From positions 90,504 through 154,503 of the forward strand of contig NZ_JBBPEV010000006.1 of NCBI RefSeq assembly GCF_038069945.1: 64,000 nucleotides of DNA. Reading direction: 5' to 3'. This document shows positions 1 through 7,810 of the stretch, in pieces. A program made the position numbers and the translations under genes. How positions within the stretch are numbered: position 1 is the first letter of the stretch; every line of letters starts with the position of its first letter. Under the pieces are notes generated by a model. The model did not search any database. It was given only the letters and a program-made list of their open reading frames with translations, and was not told the origin of the DNA. Origin of the DNA: Aquabacterium sp. A3. Lineage in GTDB: Bacteria > Pseudomonadota > Gammaproteobacteria > Burkholderiales > Burkholderiaceae_C.

Positions 1-1
1 C

Positions 2-247
2 GCCATGGGTGAGCAGTTCGCCGGCATCCGGCGGCTCAACGCCGGCGACGTGTTCGTCATCGAACACGTGCCCAACCGGGGCACGCTCTTCCTGGTCAAC
101 GGCGAGCCCGCCGGGCTGCCCATCACCGAGCCCTTGTTCTACCCCGCCGTGCTGCGCACGTGGATCGGGCCCAAACCCGTGACCCAGGACCTCAAGATCG
201 CCTTGCTGGATCAGCAGCCCGTGGGCGTGCTTGACGCCCTGGAGTGA
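2..247 (+). CDS. Chalcone isomerase-like protein, C-terminal part
   Basis: The reading frame is open at the left edge, so only the last ~80 residues are visible. They contain the pattern GDVFVIEHVPNRGTLFLVNG, followed by a PLFYPAVLRTWIG block and a KIALLDQQ-type end. These resemble the C-terminal half of the chalcone isomerase-like domain found in secreted or periplasmic proteobacterial proteins of unknown role. The internal ATG at position 5 is unlikely to be the true start because the domain normally begins about 100 residues earlier. It converges on gph with a 19-bp gap. Family assignment is from remembered pattern only. Confidence 0.6.
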   Translation, partial: AMGEQFAGIRRLNAGDVFVIEHVPNRGTLFLVNGEPAGLPITEPLFYPAVLRTWIGPKPVTQDLKIALLDQQPVGVLDALE

Positions 248-266
248 GTCAAGGGCGTCAAAGGCG

Positions 267-968
267 TCAAGGGCGCAGCCAGCGCGACCAGTCCACCGTG
301 TCCAGCCGGGCCACGTGGGCCAGCGCGGGCACCTCGGTGATGTCGTGGCCGTGGTTGTAGCCGTAGGTCACCAGCAGCACCTCGCACCCGGCGGCGCGCG
401 CCGCCTGCGCATCGTTGCTGGAATCGCCCACCATCAGGGTGTGTGAGGGCGCCACGCCCAGCGCCTCACAGGTCTTGAGCAAGGGCAGCGGGTCGGGCTT
501 TTTGCGCTCGAAGGCATCACCACCAAACACGTGCGCAAAGTGCCCGCGCAGGCCCTTGGCCGCCAGCAACTGCTCGGCGAAGGCGGTGGGCTTGTTGGTG
601 AGGCAGGCCAGCGGCACCCCCAGGGCGCGCAGCCGCTGCAGCCCCTCGGGCACACCGGGGAAAACATCGGCGTGCTGACCGTTGTGCCGCTCGTAGTGCT
701 GCTTGTAATGCGCCCAGGCCTCAGGCACGGCAGCGACGGCCTCCGGCGCATCGTCGGGCAGGCCCCAGGCATGGGCCAGGCTGCGCCGCAAGAGGTCGTC
801 GGTGCCCTTGCCCACGACGTGGGCGACGAAGTCGCGGTCCACCCGCGCTTGTTCGATGGCGTGGCAGCCCATGTCGGCCAGGGTGTGCTGAAGCACCACG
901 ACGAAATCACCCAGGGTGTCGACCATGGTGCCGTCGAGGTCGATGATGGCGGCGTGAAATTCAGGCAT
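267..968 (-). CDS. gph: Phosphoglycolate phosphatase (HAD superfamily)
   Basis: A 233-residue HAD-family hydrolase that would remove phosphate from 2-phosphoglycolate in the cytoplasm. Motif I is DLDGTMVDT near the N-terminus, motif II is the T in CLTNKP, the motif III lysine lies in FERKKPDP, and motif IV is GDSSND. The ATG at 968 puts motif I at residues 8-12, typical for Gph; longer frames upstream have shadow-like composition. In many Burkholderiales gph sits next to rpe and trpE; here rpe is about 20 kb away. A terminator-like hairpin lies only ~25 nt upstream of the start, which may affect its expression. Confidence 0.88.
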   Translation of the reverse strand: MPEFHAAIIDLDGTMVDTLGDFVVVLQHTLADMGCHAIEQARVDRDFVAHVVGKGTDDLLRRSLAHAWGLPDDAPEAVAAVPEAWAHYKQHYERHNGQHADVFPGVPEGLQRLRALGVPLACLTNKPTAFAEQLLAAKGLRGHFAHVFGGDAFERKKPDPLPLLKTCEALGVAPSHTLMVGDSSNDAQAARAAGCEVLLVTYGYNHGHDITEVPALAHVARLDTVDWSRWLRP

Positions 969-1393
969 GTCACGATTGTGACCGATACCCAAAAAAGAAC
1001 GGCCGACCGGGTCACCCCGATCGGCCAGACGCAGGCCGAAGCCTGCCGTGCTGTGAATTGTCCTTCCTGAATTTTTAATGCGTTGATGCCTGCCTGTTTC
1101 GCTGGATCTTTGGTTGCATGAGCGACGCACAGCTTCGTCTCTCAATGCAGTCACTATAGGTGCCGGACGGGCGTGGGCGCCTCCCTCTGAAGGGGGGCCA
1201 GCGGGCCTGATCATGTAAGCAAACGCAAGCGAGGGGCAGGCCGGTCGTCTGATCCAGATCAAACAGCACCAGGCCGCTGGCGCATCGCAACAGGTCTGTG
1301 GCGCTGTGCGGCTGGGCTGGCGTGGGCAAGGTCGACACAGTGCACTCCACGCACCGGCGCCCATCGGCCCCGGGCATTCTCTGGAGACCTGAA
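969..1393. other. 425-bp intergenic region between gph and alkB
   Basis: Divergent region between gph and alkB. Frames crossing it (for example minus strand 1075-1431) lack recognisable domains and overlap the alkB start. The left end holds the hairpins described at 993-1046. A purine-rich GGAG at 1383-1386 serves as the alkB ribosome binding site. The alkB promoter must lie here but I could not identify it with confidence. Confidence 0.5.
993..1046 (-). ncRNA. Tandem hairpins ending in a T-run upstream of gph (sRNA 3' end or attenuator)
   Basis: Read on the minus strand, GCAGGC-TTCG-GCCTGC (1046-1031) is a perfect stem with a UUCG-type tetraloop. It is followed by GGCCGATCGGG-GTGA-CCCGGTCGGCC (1026-1001, one mismatch in 11 pairs) and then GTTCTTTTTT (1000-991). 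This has the form of an intrinsic terminator preceded by a stable stem. It ends ~25 nt before the gph start, so it could be a leader attenuator for gph or the 3' end of a small RNA starting upstream. A TATAGT sequence at 1159-1154 on the same strand could be a -10 element. Transcription is inferred, not shown. Confidence 0.5.
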
Positions 1394-2554
1394 GTGAACA
1401 CCCTTGCCAACGCGTCCGACTGGTCGGACAAACGCTACCTCTGGCTGCTCAGCCCAGCCATTCCCCTCATCGGGCTGGTCAGCCTGGTGGCCTTCCAGCA
1501 AACCGGGCACAGCCTGTGGCTGGCGCTCTTTCCTGTCGTTGTGCACGCCCTCATCCCGGTGCTGGACTGGCTGTTCGGGGAGGACTTCAGCAACCCGCCG
1601 GAGTCGGTGGTGGCCCAGCTGGACGGCGACTTCTTCTACCGCGCCCTGTTGTGGCTGTTCATCCCCTTCCAGTTTGCCGGCACCATCATGGGCGCCTGGC
1701 TGGCGGCCACGCACGATCTGGCCTGGTACGAGATGATCGGCCTGGTCATGGGCGTGGGTGGCTTCAATGGCATCGGCATTGCCACGGCGCATGAGCTGGG
1801 TCACAAAAAGGAATCGCTGGACCGCTGGCTGGGCAAGCTGACGCTGGCGCCCTCGGCCTACGGTCACTTCTATGTGGAGCACAACCGCGGCCACCACAAG
1901 CGCGTGGCCACGCCGGAAGATCCGGCCAGCTCACGCCTGGGCGAGGGCTTCTGGCGCTTCCTGCCGCGCACCGTCATGGGCAGCCTGCGCTCGGCCTGGG
2001 CGCTGGAGCGTGAGCGCCTGAACCGCCAGGGCAAGTCGGTCTGGAGCCTGTCGAACGACAACCTGCAGGCCTGGGCCATGACCCTGGTGCTCTTTGGCGG
2101 GCTGGTGGCCTGGCTGGGCCCGGTCGTGCTGCCCTTCCTGATCCTGCAGGCGGTCTACGGCGCCTCGCTGCTGGAGGTGGTGAACTATGTGGAGCACTAC
2201 GGCCTGCTGCGCCAGAAGCTGCCCGATGGCCGCTACCAGCGCTGCGAACCCGAGCACTCGTGGAACAGCAACCACATCGTGGGCAACATCCTGCTGTACC
2301 ACCTGCAACGCCACTCGGATCACCACGCGCACCCCACCCGCCGCTACCAGGCCCTGCGGCACTTTGACGATGCGCCGCAGCTGCCCTCGGGCTATGCGCT
2401 GATGATCACCGTGGCCTACTTCCCGCCGCTGTGGTTTGCGCTGATGAACCAGCGCGTGGTGCAGCACTACAAGGGTGACCTGAGCCGCGCCAACATCCAC
2501 CCGGCCGCCCGCGCCAAGATCATGGCCAAGTACGGCCGCCCCGGCGCGCAATGA
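1394..2554 (+). CDS. alkB: Alkane 1-monooxygenase (integral-membrane diiron hydroxylase)
   Basis: A 386-residue membrane non-heme diiron enzyme that hydroxylates the terminal carbon of medium-chain n-alkanes using electrons from rubredoxin. Signature histidine boxes are HELGHKKE (from residue 133), EHNRGHHKR (from 162) and LQRHSDHHA (from 304), plus the NYVEHYG motif near 267. Several hydrophobic segments occur before and between them. The start chosen is GTG at 1394, preceded by GGAG 7 nt upstream; it gives a length near the family norm (~400). It overlaps the rubredoxin gene by 4 bp (ATGA), implying translational coupling. Substrate range cannot be read from sequence. Confidence 0.95.
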   Translation: MNTLANASDWSDKRYLWLLSPAIPLIGLVSLVAFQQTGHSLWLALFPVVVHALIPVLDWLFGEDFSNPPESVVAQLDGDFFYRALLWLFIPFQFAGTIMGAWLAATHDLAWYEMIGLVMGVGGFNGIGIATAHELGHKKESLDRWLGKLTLAPSAYGHFYVEHNRGHHKRVATPEDPASSRLGEGFWRFLPRTVMGSLRSAWALERERLNRQGKSVWSLSNDNLQAWAMTLVLFGGLVAWLGPVVLPFLILQAVYGASLLEVVNYVEHYGLLRQKLPDGRYQRCEPEHSWNSNHIVGNILLYHLQRHSDHHAHPTRRYQALRHFDDAPQLPSGYALMITVAYFPPLWFALMNQRVVQHYKGDLSRANIHPAARAKIMAKYGRPGAQ

Positions 2555-2772
2555 ACGACAGCAGCACTGTGAGTGACACCATGAACAACACCCCTTCAGC
2601 GGCGGCGGGCACCGCCCAATGGCAATGCGGCAGCTGCAGCTTCATCTATGACGAAGCCCAGGGCTGGCCCGCCGAGGGCATCGCCCCCGGCACCCCCTGG
2701 GCGCAGGTGCCTCAAGACTGGCGCTGTCCGGACTGCTCGTCCTCCAAGGACGACTTCATGGCGCTGGACTGA
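2551..2772 (+). CDS. rubA: Rubredoxin, electron donor to AlkB
   Basis: A 73-residue one-iron rubredoxin. Iron ligands are CGSC in the N-terminal half and CPDC near the C-terminus, with the aromatic IYDEAQGWP segment of AlkG-type rubredoxins between them. The start codon overlaps the alkB stop (ATGA), so the two are co-translated; an ATG at 2581 would remove ten residues outside the fold. It is expected to pass electrons from a rubredoxin reductase, not seen in this window, to AlkB. Two hairpins follow the gene. Confidence 0.93.
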   Translation: MNDSSTVSDTMNNTPSAAAGTAQWQCGSCSFIYDEAQGWPAEGIAPGTPWAQVPQDWRCPDCSSSKDDFMALD

Positions 2773-2780
2773 GCGCCAGG

Positions 2781-2806
2781 CCGCTCAGGTCTGAAGGCCT
2801 GAGCGG
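2781..2806. terminator. Hairpin after rubredoxin gene
   Basis: CCGCTCAGG and CCTGAGCGG form a perfect 9-bp stem with an 8-nt loop, starting 9 bp after the rubredoxin stop. No T-run follows directly (TGTTCCCC), so termination may be weak or this may be an mRNA-stabilising structure. Confidence 0.55.
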
Positions 2807-2822
2807 TGTTCCCCCCATGACA

Positions 2823-2843
2823 AAGGGCGCCTGAGGCGCCCTT
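2823..2843. terminator. Bidirectional hairpin between rubA and the monooxygenase gene
   Basis: AAGGGCGCC-TGA-GGCGCCCTT is a perfect 9-bp stem with a 3-nt loop between two convergent genes. The A/T bases at its ends make it usable in either direction. Confidence 0.65.
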
Positions 2844-2868
2844 GGTGCTGGTGACGATCCGGTGTGGC

Positions 2869-4452
2869 TCAGCGCAGGCTGGTGCGGGCCATGGCCTGCT
2901 CACCGGCCAGGTTCAAGCTGGCGGTGGATGCGCCACCACCGACGGCGCTCAACAAGGGGCCCGTGCACTTGCCGAACACGTAATCGGCCTCGTTCACGCT
3001 GCGGGTTTCCAGCCAGTAGCGCCAGGTGCTCTTGGGCCAGATGGCGAAGTTGATGCCATCGGCGGTCTGGTACCAGCTCTTGCAACCCGAGCTCCACACG
3101 GTGCCCTTGAGTGCCTGCGTCATCTCGCCCAGGAAGCGGGTCATGGCCTCAGGCTTCACATCGATGTAATCGGCGCCCTTTTGCTTGACCAGCTCGATGC
3201 ACTGGATGATGTAGTCCACCTGCGCTTCGATCATGAAGATGATGGAGTTGTGGCCCAGACCGGTGTGCGGGCCCACCAGTTGGTACATGTTGGGGTAGTT
3301 GGCCGTGGTGATGCCGTAGTACGAGGTGGGGCTGACCTTCCAGTCTTCCTGCACCGTGTGGCCATTGCGACCGCGCAGCTCGAAGTTCTTCATGTAGATG
3401 CGCGGGTCGACGATGAAGCCCGTGCCCAGGATCACGCAATCCAGCTTGCGCTCTTTGCCGTCCTTGGTGACGATGCCGTCTTCGGTGAAGTGCGAGATGG
3501 CATCGGTCACCAACTCCACATTCTGGCGATTGAAGGTGGGGTACCACTTGTTGGAAATCAGGATGCGCTTGCAGCCCAGGGTGTAGTCGGGCGTGAGCTT
3601 CTTGACCAGGGCCGGGTCTTTCACCTGGTAGCTGATGAACTTCTTGAGCAGGCCTTCGCCGATGCGGGCCATCCAGGGGTTGAGGATGGGCCACAGGCGC
3701 GATTCGTTCGTCCAGTAGCAGCGCCAGCGGTGCAGGGTCTGCGTGAAGGGCAAGGCCTTGAACATGGCCTTGCTGAAGGCCGAGTACTTGCGCTCATCAC
3801 GCGGGATGACCCACGCCGGTGTGCGCTGGAACACGTGCATCTGCCCCACCTTGGGCGCGATCTCGGGCACGTACTGGATGGCCGAGCCACCGGTGCCGAT
3901 CGAGGCCACCTTCTTGCCGGCCAGGTCGTAGGCGTGGTCCCACTCGGCCGAGTGCATGACCTTGCCCTTGAAGTTCTCCAGGCCCTTGATCTCGGGCATG
4001 GCCGGCACGTGCAGCGGGCCGGAGGCCAGCACCCAGTGGCGGGCGATGATGGTCTCGCCGCCCTGGGTCTTGACCACCCACTTGCCAATGCCTTCGTTGA
4101 AGACGGCGCTGACGACTTCCTGGTTTAAGAGCGTCTTCTCGCGCAGCTTGTACTTCTTGACGGTGTCGAGGATGTACTGCTGGATCTCGTGCCAGGGGGC
4201 GTAGCGCTTGGTCCAGTCCGATTTGGTTTCGAACGAGAACGAGTACATGTGCGACTGCACGTCGCAGGCGGCGCCGGGGTAGTGGTTGTCACGCCAGGCA
4301 CCGCCCACTTCGCCCTTCTTCTCCAGAATGACGAAATCGTTGATGCCACGCTTTTGCAACTGGATGGCCATGGCCAGACCACCAAAGCCGGCGCCGGCGA
4401 TGGCCACTTCCACATGGCGAACATTCTGGGTGGGGGGGTTGGTGGGGCTCAT
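2869..4452 (-). CDS. Flavin-containing Baeyer-Villiger-type monooxygenase
   Basis: A 527-residue class B flavoprotein monooxygenase, predicted to use FAD and NADPH to convert ketones to esters or lactones. The FAD Rossmann motif is GAGFGG near residue 18. The Baeyer-Villiger fingerprint appears as FKGKVMHSAEWDH, fitting F-x-G-x-x-x-H-x-x-x-W-D. A second Rossmann motif, GTGGSA, follows it. The ATG at 4452 has GAGGTG just upstream; a longer frame to 4596 lacks support. It lies tail to tail with alkB-rubA and is divergent from an AraC regulator, suggesting control by that regulator. A role in subterminal alkane or cyclic ketone oxidation is inferred. Confidence 0.88.
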   Translation of the reverse strand: MSPTNPPTQNVRHVEVAIAGAGFGGLAMAIQLQKRGINDFVILEKKGEVGGAWRDNHYPGAACDVQSHMYSFSFETKSDWTKRYAPWHEIQQYILDTVKKYKLREKTLLNQEVVSAVFNEGIGKWVVKTQGGETIIARHWVLASGPLHVPAMPEIKGLENFKGKVMHSAEWDHAYDLAGKKVASIGTGGSAIQYVPEIAPKVGQMHVFQRTPAWVIPRDERKYSAFSKAMFKALPFTQTLHRWRCYWTNESRLWPILNPWMARIGEGLLKKFISYQVKDPALVKKLTPDYTLGCKRILISNKWYPTFNRQNVELVTDAISHFTEDGIVTKDGKERKLDCVILGTGFIVDPRIYMKNFELRGRNGHTVQEDWKVSPTSYYGITTANYPNMYQLVGPHTGLGHNSIIFMIEAQVDYIIQCIELVKQKGADYIDVKPEAMTRFLGEMTQALKGTVWSSGCKSWYQTADGINFAIWPKSTWRYWLETRSVNEADYVFGKCTGPLLSAVGGGASTASLNLAGEQAMARTSLR

Positions 4453-4548
4453 GGACACCTCGCGGGCTGTGTGGATGGAATGGTGTTCATGGTGCCCATG
4501 GCGGTGGCGCACGGCCATGCTAGATTCGACACACAATTGATCGTTTCG

Positions 4549-4587
4549 GCCAACTTGGGGGCTAACCCGCCCCTTCAGACGCCAACT
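4549..4587. promoter_or_regulatory. Repeated GCCAACT in the monooxygenase/AraC intergenic region
   Basis: GCCAACT occurs at 4549-4555 and 4581-4587, 32 bp apart (about three helical turns), in the 151-bp space between the divergent genes. They could be half-sites for the AraC protein encoded at 4604. The motif is short and may be chance. Confidence 0.25.
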
Positions 4588-4603
4588 AATTGACAAATAT
4601 CAA

Positions 4604-5605
4604 ATGAGCACGCGTTCGGTCTTGGGCTTGATCTACCTGGTGCAGGGGCTCAAGCAACTGGGTGAGCAGCCTGAACCGGTGCTGGCTCGCCATGGCCTGA
4701 GCCTGGACAAGCTGGACCCCAGCACCCGCATCGAGCGCAGCCGAGAGCTGCGCATCTACGCCGACCTGGCCGAATCCGTGCGCGACCCGCTGACGGGCCT
4801 GCGCCTGGGCGGCTTCTATGGTCTGGCCGGCTACGGCCCGCTGGTGATGCTGCTGATGACCTGCGCCACGGCCTACGAGGCCATCCAGACCGGCATCCGC
4901 TACCAACGCCTCACCTACCTGTTCGGCACGCTGCGCTTCGAGCCGGGCGACAAGCTCAGCGCCCTGGTGCTCAGCCCCATGGGCATGGACCCCCGCGCGT
5001 TCCGCTTCCGGGTGGACGGGGAAGTCTCGGGCACCTACAAGATGGTGCGCGACATGCAGGTGGGCCTGGGGCTGGACATCCACGCCGAGCGCATCGACAT
5101 CCCCTACCCCCGCCCGCCCGAAGCCCTGGAGTACGAGCGCTACTTTGGCTGCCCGGTGCGCTTTGGCGAACACGAAGCCCGCTTCTGGATCCGCAACGAG
5201 CACCTGCAGCTCAAGCTGCCCTCGGCCGACCCGAACGCGCACGCCATGTACCGCAGCATGTGCGATCAGCAGCTCGTGGCCCAGGAGGCCAGCAGCGAAA
5301 CCCTCAAAGACCGGGTGCTGACCCACCTGGGCTTGTTCAGCGGCAGCTACCCCGGTGCCGAGGAGGTGGCCAAGGCGCTGGGCCTGTCAGAGCGCTCGCT
5401 GCGCCGTCAGCTGGGCGAAGAAGGCGCCAACTTCCGCGACCTGCTGGCCGAGGCCCGCTACGCCAAGGCCCGCCACTTGCTCAAGCACACCGCCCTGCCC
5501 ATCGACGCCATCGCCGAGCAGCTGGGCTATGCCGAATCGGCCGCCTTCATCCACGCCTTTCGCCGCTGGGCGGGCGCCACCCCGGGCGAGTACCGTGGGC
5601 GCTGA
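4604..5605 (+). CDS. AraC-family regulator with arabinose-binding-like N-terminal domain
   Basis: A 333-residue regulator. The N-terminal ~200 residues match the ligand-binding domain type of OruR/ArgR-like AraC proteins (LARHGLSLDKL start, GYGPLVMLLMTCATAYEA segment). The C-terminal ~90 residues hold the two helix-turn-helix motifs; the second is in the pattern IDAIAEQLGYAESAAFIHAF followed by RRWAGATPGEYR. It is divergent from the monooxygenase gene and 2 kb from alkB, so it is a likely hydrocarbon- or ketone-responsive activator of one or both. The effector is unknown. Confidence 0.88.
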   Translation: MSTRSVLGLIYLVQGLKQLGEQPEPVLARHGLSLDKLDPSTRIERSRELRIYADLAESVRDPLTGLRLGGFYGLAGYGPLVMLLMTCATAYEAIQTGIRYQRLTYLFGTLRFEPGDKLSALVLSPMGMDPRAFRFRVDGEVSGTYKMVRDMQVGLGLDIHAERIDIPYPRPPEALEYERYFGCPVRFGEHEARFWIRNEHLQLKLPSADPNAHAMYRSMCDQQLVAQEASSETLKDRVLTHLGLFSGSYPGAEEVAKALGLSERSLRRQLGEEGANFRDLLAEARYAKARHLLKHTALPIDAIAEQLGYAESAAFIHAFRRWAGATPGEYRGR

Positions 5606-5719
5606 GATCGCTCCACCCTGATACCCCCCAGAGTAGATGCCACCTGTTCGAGGGGCGGGGGCTGGCGAGCGCTAAGGGCGTTACCTAAGATCTCGCACAC
5701 CACTCAAGGAGATCCGTTC

Positions 5720-6382
5720 ATGCTGTCCCGCTCGTCCCTGCGCGCCCTGGCGCTGTCCGCCGGCCTGTCCCTGCTGGCCTCGGCCCACGCCGCCACGATG
5801 GACTTCGATGGCCTGGACATGAGCCTGGCGGGCACCTCGCCCATCCTCGGCCTCGGGTCGGTGTACCAGGAAGACGGCTTCAGCCTGACCACCCGGGGCG
5901 GTGTGTCTTTCAACATGTCGGGCGGGCGCATGTTTGCCGTGACGCCGAACAGCCCGTACTGGACGGGCACGCCTGGCCTGTTCTCGGACATCGGCTCGGC
6001 CGCCTATGGCTCGGCCTTCCTGCTGACCAAGGACGATGGTGGTCTGTTCGACCTGGTGAGCATGGACGCGGCCTCGTTCTGGACCGTGGCCAGCGGGCGC
6101 TATTTCTCGGTGTACGGCCGCACCTCGTCCAACACGACCGTGGTCAAGTCCCTGTACCTGGACACCAGCGTGAACACGCTGGAAACCATCACCTTCGGGG
6201 CCGAGTTCAGCAACCTGACCTCGGTGATCTTCAGCTCGGTATACGCCCAGGTGGACAACATCAACCTGCGCTACGCTGGCGAGCCCATGCCGGCCGTTCC
6301 TGAAGCCGACGCGCTGTGGATGTCACTGGCAGGCCTCGCCGTGTTGGGCCCTGTGTTGACACGCCGGCGCACTGCCGCCTGA
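5720..6382 (+). CDS. Exported protein with PEP-CTERM-like C-terminus
   Basis: A 220-residue secreted protein of unknown function. It has a signal peptide (residues 1-24, ending SAHAA), a Thr/Ser/Gly-rich middle, and a C-terminal tripartite signal: VPEADALW, a hydrophobic helix, then TRRRTAA. This is the layout of PEP-CTERM proteins handled by exosortase and placed at the cell surface, but the canonical PEP reads PEA. An AAGGAGA ribosome binding site precedes the ATG. No exosortase gene is visible in this window. Confidence 0.75.
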   Translation: MLSRSSLRALALSAGLSLLASAHAATMDFDGLDMSLAGTSPILGLGSVYQEDGFSLTTRGGVSFNMSGGRMFAVTPNSPYWTGTPGLFSDIGSAAYGSAFLLTKDDGGLFDLVSMDAASFWTVASGRYFSVYGRTSSNTTVVKSLYLDTSVNTLETITFGAEFSNLTSVIFSSVYAQVDNINLRYAGEPMPAVPEADALWMSLAGLAVLGPVLTRRRTAA

Positions 6383-6462
6383 ACCTGGCCGGCGGGCCGT
6401 CTGGGGCAAGAACGGCGCCAACAGGGTATAAACGCCCTCTTTGCCCCTGTATTGCGACCTGC

Positions 6463-7782
6463 ATGAGCCATTGCGCCATCGACTTCGGCACCTCCAACTC
6501 CGCCATCGCCATCCCCAAGCAAGACGCCAGCGGCATGCGGCTCGTGCCGCTGGAGGGCGAGCACCTGACCATGCCCACGGCGGTGTTCTACGCCACCGAC
6601 CGTGACGACCAGCCGCCCGGCATCACGCCCGGCCCGTCGGTGCACGACGCCTTGCCCCGCTGCCATGGACGTGCCGCCGTGCAGGCCTACATCGACGGCT
6701 ACGAAGGGCGCCTGATGCGCTCCATGAAGAGCGTGCTGGGCACGGCCCTGGCCGGCCAGACCACCGAGGTGGGACAGGGCCATGGCGTGAAGTACCTCGA
6801 CATCATCAGCGCCTACCTGCGCCACCTGCGCAGCAAGGCCGAAGCCGCCGGCGGGCAGGCGCTGACCCAGGTGGTGATGGGCCGCCCCGTGTTCTTTGTG
6901 GACGACGACCCCGAGCGCGACGCGGCCGCCCAGGCCTCGCTGGAGGCCGCCGCCCGCGAGGTGGGCTTCACGGACGTGGCCTTTCAGTACGAGCCGATCG
7001 CGGCCGCCTTCGACCACGAGCAGCAGGTGCGTGCCGAACAAACGGTGCTGGTGGCCGACATCGGCGGTGGCACCTCTGACTTCTCGGTGGTGCGCGTGGG
7101 CCCGGATCGTGCGCAGCGCCTGGACCGGCGTGACGACATCCTCGCCAACCACGGCGTGCACGTGGCGGGCACCGACTTTGACCGTCACGTGTCCGTGCGC
7201 AGCATCATGCCCACCATGGGCCTGGGCGCCTTCGGGCCCAGTATCGGCGGGCAAGCGCCCCGGCCCGTGCCCAGCCGCGTGTACTTCGACCTGGCCACCT
7301 GGCACCTGATCAACACCGTGTACCAGCCCGCCCGCGTGGCCGAGCTGCGTGCCATGGCCGACTTCTACGGCGAGCCCGTGCACCACACGCGCCTGATGCG
7401 CGTCATCACGCAACGCCTGGGGCATGCCCTGCTGGGCGAGGCCGAAGGGGCCAAGATCGCCACCGCCGAGGGCCAAGGCACCACGCTGGCGCTCGACCTG
7501 ATCGAGCGGGGGCTCTCGGTGTCCTTGCAGGCGGCCGAGGCCGAACAGGCCCTGACGCACGACCTGCAACGCATCGTGACCTGTGCCCACGAAACCGTGG
7601 CCATGGCCGGGCTGCGCACCGATCAGATCGATGCCCTGTACTTCACGGGTGGCTCCACCGGCCTGAAGGCCTTGACCGACCGCCTGCAGGCGGCCTTTCC
7701 GGCGGCACAGGCCGTGCGCGGCGACCGGCTGGCCTCGGTGGCCACCGGTCTGGGCTTGCATGCCGCGCGCTTGTTTGCCTGA
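6463..7782 (+). CDS. yegD: Hsp70-family chaperone-like protein (YegD-like)
   Basis: A 439-residue actin/Hsp70-fold ATPase related to E. coli YegD. The phosphate-1 motif is DFGTSNSAIA at residues 5-14, phosphate-2 is ADIGGGTSDFS near 200, and the adenosine motif is FTGGSTG near 400. It lacks the ~200-residue substrate-binding and lid region of DnaK, as YegD does. The ATG at 6463 places the first motif at the expected distance from the N-terminus; upstream frame extension has no support. Client and role are unknown. It ends 28 bp from a convergent aminotransferase gene. Confidence 0.85.
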   Translation: MSHCAIDFGTSNSAIAIPKQDASGMRLVPLEGEHLTMPTAVFYATDRDDQPPGITPGPSVHDALPRCHGRAAVQAYIDGYEGRLMRSMKSVLGTALAGQTTEVGQGHGVKYLDIISAYLRHLRSKAEAAGGQALTQVVMGRPVFFVDDDPERDAAAQASLEAAAREVGFTDVAFQYEPIAAAFDHEQQVRAEQTVLVADIGGGTSDFSVVRVGPDRAQRLDRRDDILANHGVHVAGTDFDRHVSVRSIMPTMGLGAFGPSIGGQAPRPVPSRVYFDLATWHLINTVYQPARVAELRAMADFYGEPVHHTRLMRVITQRLGHALLGEAEGAKIATAEGQGTTLALDLIERGLSVSLQAAEAEQALTHDLQRIVTCAHETVAMAGLRTDQIDALYFTGGSTGLKALTDRLQAAFPAAQAVRGDRLASVATGLGLHAARLFA

Positions 7783-7810
7783 TCAGGCCTGACGACGGCG
7801 TGCTTTGCTG

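Noticed and set aside
1075-1431. 118-codon minus-strand frame upstream of gph
   Set aside because: Overlaps the alkB start, has no domain and runs through the region of RNA structure; no ribosome binding site seen.
2842-4128. 428-codon plus-strand frame
   Set aside because: Antisense to the Baeyer-Villiger-type monooxygenase, whose motifs are unmistakable.
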